A DNA stretch of 64,000 nucleotides, taken from the NCBI GenBank assembly GCA_900316295.1, contig ONCJ01000008.1, forward strand, positions 1 through 64,000, in the 5' to 3' direction. The translations under genes were made by a program, and so were the position numbers. This stretch comes from an uncultured Prevotella sp. Its GTDB lineage: Bacteria > Bacteroidota > Bacteroidia > Bacteroidales > Bacteroidaceae. A model generated the notes under the pieces. That model saw only the letters and a program-made list of their open reading frames with translations, had not been told where the DNA came from and made no database searches. Position 1 is the stretch's first letter. Each line of letters begins with the position of its first letter. Positions 27,175 through 34,486 of this stretch are shown piece by piece.

Positions 27175-27468
27175 ATGAACAACAAAGAGTTTATTTCCAA
27201 GTTAGCTTCAGCAACAAAAAACACTGCTGACGAAACCCAAAAAATTGCTACATCGGTAATACGAGAGATGGGCAAAACACTTGAACAAGGAACAGCCATT
27301 TCCGTTTTCGGTTTCGGAACATTTGAGGTAAAAAAACGTATGGAACGTGTAATCGTACATCCAGGAACTGGTAAGAGAATGCTCGTCCCACCTAAATTGG
27401 TGCTAAACTTCAAGCCAACACCAGTAGTCAAACAAAAAATTAAGAAAGGAGTAGAAAACAATGGCTAA
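27175..27468 (+). CDS. HU-family DNA-binding protein
   Basis: A 97-residue histone-like protein. The dimerisation helices (1-45) and beta-arm (50-80) are intact, with the family signature ISVFGFGTFEVKKRMERV near residue 43. The DNA-intercalating arm region reads VHPGTGKRMLVPPK. It starts 9 bases after rimO and its last 8 bases overlap the next gene, a second HU protein, so the two are translationally linked and might form heterodimers. Confidence 0.92.
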   Translation: MNNKEFISKLASATKNTADETQKIATSVIREMGKTLEQGTAISVFGFGTFEVKKRMERVIVHPGTGKRMLVPPKLVLNFKPTPVVKQKIKKGVENNG

Positions 27469-28606
27469 GACTATTTTGCAAGAGATAGCTGCAAGAGTGG
27501 CTAAAAAGCACAATATAACTATTAAAAGTGCAGAAAGTTTCGTGTCGCAATTCTTTGATGTTGTTAAAGAAGGATTAGACGCAGATAAGCAGGTGAAAGT
27601 AAAGGGCTTCGGTACCTTTAAGGTGGTTACTGTAAAACCGCGCGAAAGTATAAACGTACGTACAGGAGAGAGGGTTGTTATTGAAAGTCATGATAAGGTG
27701 AACTTTACACCTGACGCAACAATGAAAGAATTGGTAAATAGACCATTCTCGCAATTTGAAACTGTAGAACTCAAGGACGATGTTGATTTTGAGGATATTC
27801 CTCATGATGAAGTGCATGCAGTTGAGGAACCAGTGGTTGAGGAACCAGTTATAGAAGAAGCAGTTACTGAGGAGCCAGTGGTTGAAGAACCTGTTATAGA
27901 AGAAGTAGTAACCGAAGAAGCTGTTACTGAGGAGCCTGTGGTTGAAGAAGCAGTTACTGAGGAGCCAACAGAAGAGCCTGTAGTTGAGAAACCTGTGGTT
28001 GAAGAAACTGTTACTGAAGAGCCAATAGAAGAGTCAGTAGTTGAAGAACCAGTTGCAGAGAAACCAACAGAGGAGACGAAGATTACTCCGCTTGTCGCAA
28101 GTACTCCCGAGGATAAACCTGAAGAAACAATTGCTACAGACGTAGTCGGTAATTCCGAAAAGCAGCAGGAAGAGAACCCTGTGAAGAAGTCCAATTTATG
28201 GATTAAGATATTGGCAATAGTGGCAGTCCTTGCACTATGTTTTATTATTGGCAGATGGTTAGGTCAACGTATGGCGACCAGCGAAGAAGAACCTCAAGAA
28301 GTAGCTGCCGTTGTTGACACTACTGCTAATGACTCTATTGTAACCGAGGAAGTACAGCCAAAAGACGGACTTGATCTTGAAAAGCTAAACAGTAATCCTA
28401 AGATTAAGCAGGGAGCATACAGAATTGTCGGCGTTGAGAATGAGGTGACACTACGTGAAGGACAGACTATGGAGTCGTATTGTGTCAGAACACTTGGTGG
28501 AATAGCGATGCTCCCTTATTGTCAGGTACTCAATGATACTACCGAACTGGGTGCTGGAGCGACGATGAAGATACCAAAGTTGGAACTGAAAAGCAAGTCC
28601 AAATAA
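27461..28606 (+). CDS. HU domain fused to acidic repeats, a membrane helix and a LysM-like extracytoplasmic domain
   Basis: A 381-residue chimeric architecture. Residues 1-90 are an HU fold (VKVKGFGTFKVVTVKPRE near 46). Residues about 120-206 are a Glu/Val/Pro repeat tract made of VEEP, TEEP and IEE units (about 27810-28080). A single membrane helix at about 246-266 (WIKILAIVAVLALCFIIGRW) is followed by an acidic linker. The C-terminal 70 residues (VTLREGQTMESYCVRTLGG, ending GATMKIPKL) resemble a LysM-type module. If the topology is N-in, the HU part could bind DNA while the tail contacts the envelope. A two-part stem-loop follows the gene. The HU call is firm; the tethering role is inferred. 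Confidence 0.8.
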   Translation: MAKTILQEIAARVAKKHNITIKSAESFVSQFFDVVKEGLDADKQVKVKGFGTFKVVTVKPRESINVRTGERVVIESHDKVNFTPDATMKELVNRPFSQFETVELKDDVDFEDIPHDEVHAVEEPVVEEPVIEEAVTEEPVVEEPVIEEVVTEEAVTEEPVVEEAVTEEPTEEPVVEKPVVEETVTEEPIEESVVEEPVAEKPTEETKITPLVASTPEDKPEETIATDVVGNSEKQQEENPVKKSNLWIKILAIVAVLALCFIIGRWLGQRMATSEEEPQEVAAVVDTTANDSIVTEEVQPKDGLDLEKLNSNPKIKQGAYRIVGVENEVTLREGQTMESYCVRTLGGIAMLPYCQVLNDTTELGAGATMKIPKLELKSKSK

Positions 28607-28660
28607 GAGTAGCTCGAAAAGATAAGACGTTAAGGGAATTAAAGTACCTGTATATGTATG

Positions 28661-28697
28661 AAAAAGTTTCTTAAAACTTAGATTTTAGGAAACTTTT
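28661..28697 (+). terminator. rho-independent terminator after the HU genes
   Basis: AAAAAGTTTC with TTAAAA pairs with TTTTA-GGAAACTTTTT, a stem of about 14 pairs that ends in a T-run. Confidence 0.75.
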
Positions 28698-28745
28698 TTA
28701 ATATTTATTAGACACCATAATCAGCCGGCTTACGAAGTATTGTTG

Positions 28746-28753
28746 TAACTTTG
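28746..28753 (+). promoter_or_regulatory. promoter -7 box of the bat operon
   Basis: TAACTTTG lies 46 bases before the MoxR ATG. No other promoter box was noticed between here and 37 kb. Confidence 0.6.
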
Positions 28754-28799
28754 CGTAAAATTATAGTAGAGTTTAATCAAAAAAAGCAAAGCTACAATT

Positions 28800-29795
28800 A
28801 TGGCAGAAGCTATTGACATTCGCGAGCTGAACGCACGCATCGAACAACAGAGTACCTTTGTAACTAATCTTACAAGAGGTATGGAGAACGTCATCGTGGG
28901 ACAAAAACACTTGGTAGAAACATTGTTGATTGGACTGCTGAGTGATGGACATATACTGTTGGAAGGAGTACCTGGCCTTGCCAAGACCCTTGCAATAAAG
29001 ACCCTATCCCAACTTATTGACTCACAGTACAGTCGCATACAGTTTACTCCAGATCTACTTCCTGCTGATGTGGTAGGCACAATGATCTATTCACAAAAGG
29101 ATGAGAAGTTCCAAGTAAAGAAAGGTCCGGTATTCGCCAATTTCGTTTTAGCTGACGAAATCAACCGTGCTCCGGCAAAAGTGCAGAGTGCACTGCTTGA
29201 AGCTATGCAGGAACATCAGGTGACAATAGGTGAGAAGACGTTTTCACTACCCAACCCGTTCCTTGTTATGGCTACGCAAAACCCTATAGAACAGGAGGGA
29301 ACGTATCCTTTGCCAGAGGCACAAGTCGACCGCTTTATGCTGAAGGTCATAATAGACTATCCTACAATTGACGAGGAGAAGATTATTATCCGTGAGAACC
29401 TGTCAGAATCCTTGCCTACAGTGAATCCTGTAACTACTGCTGACGAGATATTGAAGGCACGTGAAGTAGTACGTGAAGTGTATATAGACGAGAAGATTGA
29501 ACAGTATATTGCAGACATCGTCTTTGCCACACGCTATCCAGAGCGTTATCAACTGGGTAAGCTAAAGCAGATGATCACCTTTGGTGGTAGTCCGCGTGCA
29601 AGTATCAATCTTGCTAAGGCTGCTCGTGCATATGCCTTCATCAAGCATCGTGGATATGTTGTACCGGAAGATGTAAGAGCTGTGGTATATGATGTAATGC
29701 GTCATCGTATAGGATTGTCATATGAAGCAGAAGCAAGCGAGGTTACTGGTGAGGAGATAATTAGCGAAGTAATCAACCAAGTTGAGGTGCCATAA
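28800..29795 (+). CDS. moxR: MoxR-family AAA+ ATPase of the bat operon
   Basis: A 331-residue AAA+ chaperone-like ATPase, first gene of the Bacteroides aerotolerance-type operon. Walker A is GVPGLAKTLA near 55, Walker B LADEINRAPAK near 117 and sensor 1 VMATQNPIEQEG near 158. A C-terminal lid follows (SPRASINLAKAARAYAF near 268). MoxR proteins are thought to activate partner VWA proteins, and here five VWA, DUF58 or TPR partners follow directly. Substrate inferred from context. Confidence 0.92.
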   Translation: MAEAIDIRELNARIEQQSTFVTNLTRGMENVIVGQKHLVETLLIGLLSDGHILLEGVPGLAKTLAIKTLSQLIDSQYSRIQFTPDLLPADVVGTMIYSQKDEKFQVKKGPVFANFVLADEINRAPAKVQSALLEAMQEHQVTIGEKTFSLPNPFLVMATQNPIEQEGTYPLPEAQVDRFMLKVIIDYPTIDEEKIIIRENLSESLPTVNPVTTADEILKAREVVREVYIDEKIEQYIADIVFATRYPERYQLGKLKQMITFGGSPRASINLAKAARAYAFIKHRGYVVPEDVRAVVYDVMRHRIGLSYEAEASEVTGEEIISEVINQVEVP

Positions 29796-29798
29796 ATA

Positions 29799-30668
29799 GT
29801 GGAGACTACAGACTTACTGAAAAAGGTTAAGAAGATAGAAATAAAGACTCGTGGTCTGAGTCAGAACATCTTCGCAGGACAGTATCACTCTGCCTTCAAA
29901 GGTCGTGGTATGGCCTTTTCTGAAGTGAGAGAATACCAGTTCGGAGATGATGTGCGTGATATAGACTGGAATGTCACAGCTCGTTTTCATCGTCCGTATG
30001 TAAAGGTCTTCGAAGAGGAACGCGAACTGACGGTAATGCTGCTTGTTGATGTCTCTGGATCGCTGGATTTTGGCACTACTGTTGCTATGAAGAAGGAAAT
30101 GGTTACAGAGATAGCTGCGACAATCGCTTTCAGCGCTATTCAAAATAACGACAAGATAGGTGTGATATTCTTTTCTGATCGTATAGAGAAATATATACCG
30201 CCCAAGAAAGGTCGTAAGCATATTCTCTATATAATACGGGAAATGCTTGATTTTCATAGCGAGAGCAAGTTGACTAACATTGATGTTGCCATAGAGTTCA
30301 TGACTAAGGTAATGAAACGTCATAGTACGGTCTTCCTGATTAGCGATTTCTATACTCGGGAGTCGTTCAAGGACTCAATAATTATAGCCAATAAAAAGCA
30401 CGATGTCATAGCTATACAGGTATATGACCAGAGGGCTAAGGAACTGCCAAATGTCGGACTGTTGAGAGTTGTTGACGGAGAGACTGGACAAGAAATGTAT
30501 GTGGACACATCAGACAAACGTGTACGTCGCGCCCATACTGCATACTGGATAGAAAGACAGAATGTATTGCAAGATACCTTTGCGAAGGGAAAAGTAGATA
30601 ATATTTCTGTTGCTACTCATGAGGATTACGTAAAGAAGCTGATGATGCTATTTTCACAAAGAAGCTGA
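29799..30668 (+). CDS. DUF58 domain protein of the bat operon
   Basis: A 289-residue DUF58 protein with a von Willebrand A-like fold. The DUF58 signature is near residues 46-60 (YQFGDDVRDIDWNVTARF), and a degenerate metal site LLVDVSGSLDFG is near 83. No membrane helix is seen. The start is a GTG at 29799, giving the family N-terminus METTDLLKKVKKIEIKTRGL; no ATG is available nearby. It begins 3 bases after moxR and its stop shares a base with the next start. Confidence 0.9.
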   Translation: METTDLLKKVKKIEIKTRGLSQNIFAGQYHSAFKGRGMAFSEVREYQFGDDVRDIDWNVTARFHRPYVKVFEEERELTVMLLVDVSGSLDFGTTVAMKKEMVTEIAATIAFSAIQNNDKIGVIFFSDRIEKYIPPKKGRKHILYIIREMLDFHSESKLTNIDVAIEFMTKVMKRHSTVFLISDFYTRESFKDSIIIANKKHDVIAIQVYDQRAKELPNVGLLRVVDGETGQEMYVDTSDKRVRRAHTAYWIERQNVLQDTFAKGKVDNISVATHEDYVKKLMMLFSQRS

Positions 30669-31729
30669 TGAAAAAAATTACAATACTCTTACTACTCTTT
30701 GTTTCTGCATGTGCATATTGTCAGACAAGTGTTAAGGCAGAATTGGATTCCGCACAGATACTTATAGGTGATCAGGCGGTCCTGTCGCTAAGCATTACGT
30801 CTTCAAAAGGCTCCTCGGTAGAAATCCCACAATATAAAGCAGGTAACTTCCTTTCAAACGGTGTTGAGATTGTAGAAGTCAGTGGTGATACAACCGAAAT
30901 TTCTGACGAACAACAACTTATTCAACGCCGAATCTCAATCACTGCATGGGATGAGGGAACCTATACCATACCTTCACAGACAATAAAGGTAGGTGGAAAG
31001 ACATATAATACTAATCAGCAGATACTAAAGGTGTTGACCATCGAAGTGGATACTTTACACCCAGAGCAAATCAAACCTGCAAAGGACGTAATGGACAATC
31101 CTTTTTCATGGCTTGAATGGCTGCCGCTATTAGGATGGATAATCGTGGTCGGCTTGCTTGTCGTAGTCTTTATATGTCTGCGCAAATTGCTTATGAGTAA
31201 TAAGCGTATCTTTAGTTTGAAACGTGCAAAGAAACTTCTGCCACATGAGAAAGCTCTGATGTCAATAGAAAAAATAAAACAAGAACAGCAAGAGCAATTG
31301 GTGGATCAGAAAACTTATTATACACAGCTGACGGATACTTTGCGCGAATATCTTGAAGATCGTTTCTCTATCAATGCAATGGAAATGACAAGTGGAGAGA
31401 TCGTTGACAGGTTGATGGCAGAAGATGATATGACGAAGATAGAAGAGCTTAGGGAACTTTTTATGACTGCAGATCTTGTGAAATTTGCAAAATATTCTAC
31501 TCCCAACAATGAGAACGAGATGTATCTTGCCAATGTCGCACAGTTTGTAGAAGAGACTAAGTCGGAAGAACAACCGCAGATGGAACCATCGGAAGTGGAA
31601 ATGATGGAAGAGGAGAGACAAAAACGACGCCAGCGTATGATAGTCAAGTCTTTGATGACTATAGTAGCTATTGCTGTCGTATGTGTTATTGCCTATATCG
31701 TTTGGCAGATATATGAATTGTTAATGTAA
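30668..31729 (+). CDS. BatD-like single-helix membrane protein of the bat operon
   Basis: A 353-residue protein with an N-terminal signal (ends near CAYCQT). An extracytoplasmic beta domain runs to about 140 (AQILIGDQAVLSLSI, like BatD/Ig domains). A central membrane helix is at about 155-178 (LLGWIIVVGLLVVVFICLR). A cytoplasmic helical domain (YTQLTDTLREYLEDRFSINA near 218) is followed by a last helix at about 330-350. A gene of this type commonly lies between the DUF58 gene and batA in Bacteroidales. It may hold the MoxR/VWA partners at the membrane. Function unproven. Confidence 0.72.
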   Translation: MKKITILLLLFVSACAYCQTSVKAELDSAQILIGDQAVLSLSITSSKGSSVEIPQYKAGNFLSNGVEIVEVSGDTTEISDEQQLIQRRISITAWDEGTYTIPSQTIKVGGKTYNTNQQILKVLTIEVDTLHPEQIKPAKDVMDNPFSWLEWLPLLGWIIVVGLLVVVFICLRKLLMSNKRIFSLKRAKKLLPHEKALMSIEKIKQEQQEQLVDQKTYYTQLTDTLREYLEDRFSINAMEMTSGEIVDRLMAEDDMTKIEELRELFMTADLVKFAKYSTPNNENEMYLANVAQFVEETKSEEQPQMEPSEVEMMEEERQKRRQRMIVKSLMTIVAIAVVCVIAYIVWQIYELLM

Positions 31730-31740
31730 ACTCTGGTGAC

Positions 31741-32739
31741 ATGGAACTAATGAGTCAAGGATATTTGTTGCTGTTGCTACTTCTTGTACCATACATAATA
31801 TGGTATGTAAGGTACAGGAAGAAGAGTGAGCCTACCATGCGCATGAGTGATACCCAGGCATACAAAAACGCTCCTAAGAGTTGGCGTATCAGGTTGATCC
31901 ACTTGCCTATGGTGCTACGATGTCTTGCTTTTACTGCTTTAGTAATAGCCTTGGCTCGCCCTCAGACCTACGATCCCTGGGATACGAAACAAGTAGAAGG
32001 TATAGACATCATGCTTGCAATGGACATTTCCACCAGTATGCTGGCTGAGGATGTTAATCCTAACCGCATAGAGGTGGCTAAAGATGTTGCCCTTGATTTT
32101 ATCTCGGATCGTCCGAATGACAATATAGGATTAACTATTTTTGCAGGTGAAGCATTTACCCAATGCCCGCCAACAACAGATCATACATCACTGATAAACA
32201 TACTCAGAAGTGTCCGTACCGATCTTACTACCAATGGACTGATTGAAGATGGTACAGCTGTAGGTATGGGACTTTCCAATGCAGTTTCTCGGTTGAAGGA
32301 TTCGAAAACAAAAAGCAAGGTGGTCATTCTGCTGACTGATGGAAGCAACAATCGCGGGGATATCTCGCCAATGACAGCAGCTGAGATTGCAAAGAATTTT
32401 GGTATTAGAGTCTATACAATTGGTTTTGGAACCAATGGCATAACTCGCTATCCAATACAGATTAATGGTACGACTCAGTATATCAATGCTCGTGGTGACA
32501 TTGATTATAAGACACTTCAGGACATTGCTGTTTCCACCAATGGCAATTTCTATAGAGCAACAAGCAAAGCTGAGCTACAGAAGATATATGAGGATATAGA
32601 CAAATTGGAAAAAACCAAGCTGATGTCACGATCGTATGCTCAACGCTATGAGGCCTATGCACCATTTGTCGTTGCTGCATTGATATTGTTACTGATCGAA
32701 ATTATACTGAGAATTTCTGTTTTGAGACGAATACCATAA
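31741..32739 (+). CDS. batA: BatA, membrane-anchored VWA protein
   Basis: A 332-residue protein with N-terminal membrane helices at about 6-22 and 58-78, a von Willebrand factor A domain (about 92-285) and a C-terminal helix (about 305-325). The metal-ion site is complete: DIMLAMDISTSM (DxSxS) near 96, a Thr in NGLIEDGTAVGMGL, and ILLTDGSNNRGD near 196. bat genes were named for aerotolerance in Bacteroides; the molecular role is not settled. It forms a pair with BatB, which has the same layout. Confidence 0.9.
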   Translation: MELMSQGYLLLLLLLVPYIIWYVRYRKKSEPTMRMSDTQAYKNAPKSWRIRLIHLPMVLRCLAFTALVIALARPQTYDPWDTKQVEGIDIMLAMDISTSMLAEDVNPNRIEVAKDVALDFISDRPNDNIGLTIFAGEAFTQCPPTTDHTSLINILRSVRTDLTTNGLIEDGTAVGMGLSNAVSRLKDSKTKSKVVILLTDGSNNRGDISPMTAAEIAKNFGIRVYTIGFGTNGITRYPIQINGTTQYINARGDIDYKTLQDIAVSTNGNFYRATSKAELQKIYEDIDKLEKTKLMSRSYAQRYEAYAPFVVAALILLLIEIILRISVLRRIP

Positions 32740-32762
32740 AATAAATATATAGGAGAAAGACA

Positions 32763-33788
32763 ATGTTCAGATTTGCGGAACCAACATATTTGTGGTTGTT
32801 ATTGCTGATACCGATATTAGCAATGATACGCTTATACTTTCGCCGCAAGCGCAAGAAAGACCTGAGAAGGTTTGGTGATATGCGTCTGCTAATGCAGTTG
32901 TCACCATATTTCTCTCATTATAGACCTCTTGTCAAATTTTGGTTGCTTCAAGGAGTCATAGCCTTACTTGTTGTTATGCTTGCCAGACCACAGATGGGAG
33001 CACGTATCAGCAAAGAGAAAAGAGAAGGGATAGAAGCAATAATTGCAATGGATATCAGCAACTCCATGTTGGCTGAGGATGTCACTCCTTCAAGATTGGA
33101 AAAAGGCAAGCTGATGGTAGAAAACCTTATTAACCACTTCCGTAAAGACAAAGTCGGGTTGGTGGTTTTTGCAGGTGATGCTTTCGTTCAATTACCCATC
33201 ACATCTGATTATGTGTCTGCGAAAATGTTTCTCGATGGAATTTCACCATCTCTTATAGAAACTCAGGGTACAGATATTGGACAGGCATTGGATTTGTCAA
33301 TGCACAGTTTTACCTCAGATGATAAAACGGGGAAAGCTATAATAGTGATTACCGATGGTGAAGACCACGAAGGCGATGCTGAGGCAATGGCAAAAGCTGC
33401 CAACGACAAAGGAATAAAAGTCTTTATCCTGGGAATTGGTTCAACACAGGGCGCGCCGATACCTCTTGGAGAGGGTGGGTACATGACAGACAGTGATGGT
33501 AATACTGTCATGTCGGCTCTTAATGAGAATATGTGTCAAAAGATAGCTGAGTCTGGTCATGGAACATATATCCATGTAGACAATAGCCTTCTTGCTGAAG
33601 AACGTCTTGACAGGGAAATCTCCAAGATGCAGAAAGGTGAGATAGAGAATGTTATCTATAGTGATTTTGACGAACAGTTTCAAGCCATTGGCATTCTTGC
33701 CGTATTGTTATTGATAGTTGAGATAGCCATAATGGAGGCTAAGAACAAAGTAACCCAGCGATGGAATCTATTTGCAAGAAAGAAATGA
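32763..33788 (+). CDS. batB: BatB, membrane-anchored VWA protein
   Basis: A 341-residue paralogue of BatA. Helices are at about 8-24 and 58-74, followed by a VWA domain with AIIAMDISNSMLAED near 94, a Thr in LIETQGTDIGQAL and VITDGEDHEGDAE near 195, and a C-terminal helix near 305-322. The Arg/Lys-rich N-terminal loop (YFRRKRKKDLRRFG) faces the cytoplasm. Its TGA overlaps the ATG of batC (ATGA), showing translational coupling. Confidence 0.9.
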   Translation: MFRFAEPTYLWLLLLIPILAMIRLYFRRKRKKDLRRFGDMRLLMQLSPYFSHYRPLVKFWLLQGVIALLVVMLARPQMGARISKEKREGIEAIIAMDISNSMLAEDVTPSRLEKGKLMVENLINHFRKDKVGLVVFAGDAFVQLPITSDYVSAKMFLDGISPSLIETQGTDIGQALDLSMHSFTSDDKTGKAIIVITDGEDHEGDAEAMAKAANDKGIKVFILGIGSTQGAPIPLGEGGYMTDSDGNTVMSALNENMCQKIAESGHGTYIHVDNSLLAEERLDREISKMQKGEIENVIYSDFDEQFQAIGILAVLLLIVEIAIMEAKNKVTQRWNLFARKK

Positions 33789-34480
33789 GAAGATATTTAT
33801 ACATATTATTATGGCTTGTGATAGCACCAAATATGGTGATGGCGCAGTCTGACAGACAACATATCCGCGAGGGCAATAGATCCTATCGAAACGGAGAATT
33901 TGTCAAGGCAGAGTCGTCGTATCGTAAAGCATTGGCCAAAAACGATAGGAATGCCATAGCAATGTATAATCTTGGATGTGCCCAGATGCGTCAGAACAAT
34001 GATTCTGTAGCAATAGAAACATTTGCTAATGTATCAGCGATGACGCAAGATAAAGGAATAAGATCACGAGCCAGCCACAATGCAGGAACCATACTACAGC
34101 ATAAAAGACAATATAAGGAGGCGATAGAGGCGTATAAGGAAGCCCTGAGGAATAATCCCAAGGATGACGATGCCAGATATAATCTGGTACTTTGCAAGCA
34201 TTTGCTCAAACAACAACAGCAACAGCAGCAACAACAAAAGAATAAAGATAATAAAGATCAAAACAAGCAAGATAAGAACAAACAGCAGGATAATAAGGAC
34301 AAACAACAACAGAATAAAGACGAAAACAAAAATAAGGAAAGAGAACAGAAACGGCAGATGAGCAGAGAGAATGCTGAACAACTCCTTAATGCAGCAATGC
34401 AACAGGAAAAAGAGACTCAGCAGAAACTGAAGAAAGCTATGCAACAGCCAAGTCGCAGAAAACTTGATAAAAACTGGTAA
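33785..34480 (+). CDS. batC: BatC, exported TPR protein with Gln/Lys-rich tail
   Basis: A 231-residue protein with a signal peptide (residues 1-21, ending VMAQ), three TPR motifs (about 28-135; AIEAYKEALRNNPKDDDARY is the clearest) and a long low-complexity tail of Gln, Lys, Asn and Asp (about 137-195; DNA 34200-34360). The ATG at 33785 is preferred over one eight codons upstream because it overlaps the batB stop and starts the signal peptide. The TPRs probably scaffold BatA/BatB in the periplasm. Confidence 0.88.
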   Translation: MRRYLYILLWLVIAPNMVMAQSDRQHIREGNRSYRNGEFVKAESSYRKALAKNDRNAIAMYNLGCAQMRQNNDSVAIETFANVSAMTQDKGIRSRASHNAGTILQHKRQYKEAIEAYKEALRNNPKDDDARYNLVLCKHLLKQQQQQQQQQKNKDNKDQNKQDKNKQQDNKDKQQQNKDENKNKEREQKRQMSRENAEQLLNAAMQQEKETQQKLKKAMQQPSRRKLDKNW

Positions 34481-34486
34481 ACGAAC

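Noticed and set aside
27810..28080. possible noncoding repeat array
   Set aside because: The repetition is in frame and encodes an acidic Glu/Val/Pro linker of the HU-membrane protein.
34200..34360. CAA/CAG tract as a phase-variation switch
   Set aside because: It encodes a mixed Gln/Lys/Asn/Asp tail with varied codons, and changes in codon number would not alter the frame; nothing suggests switching.
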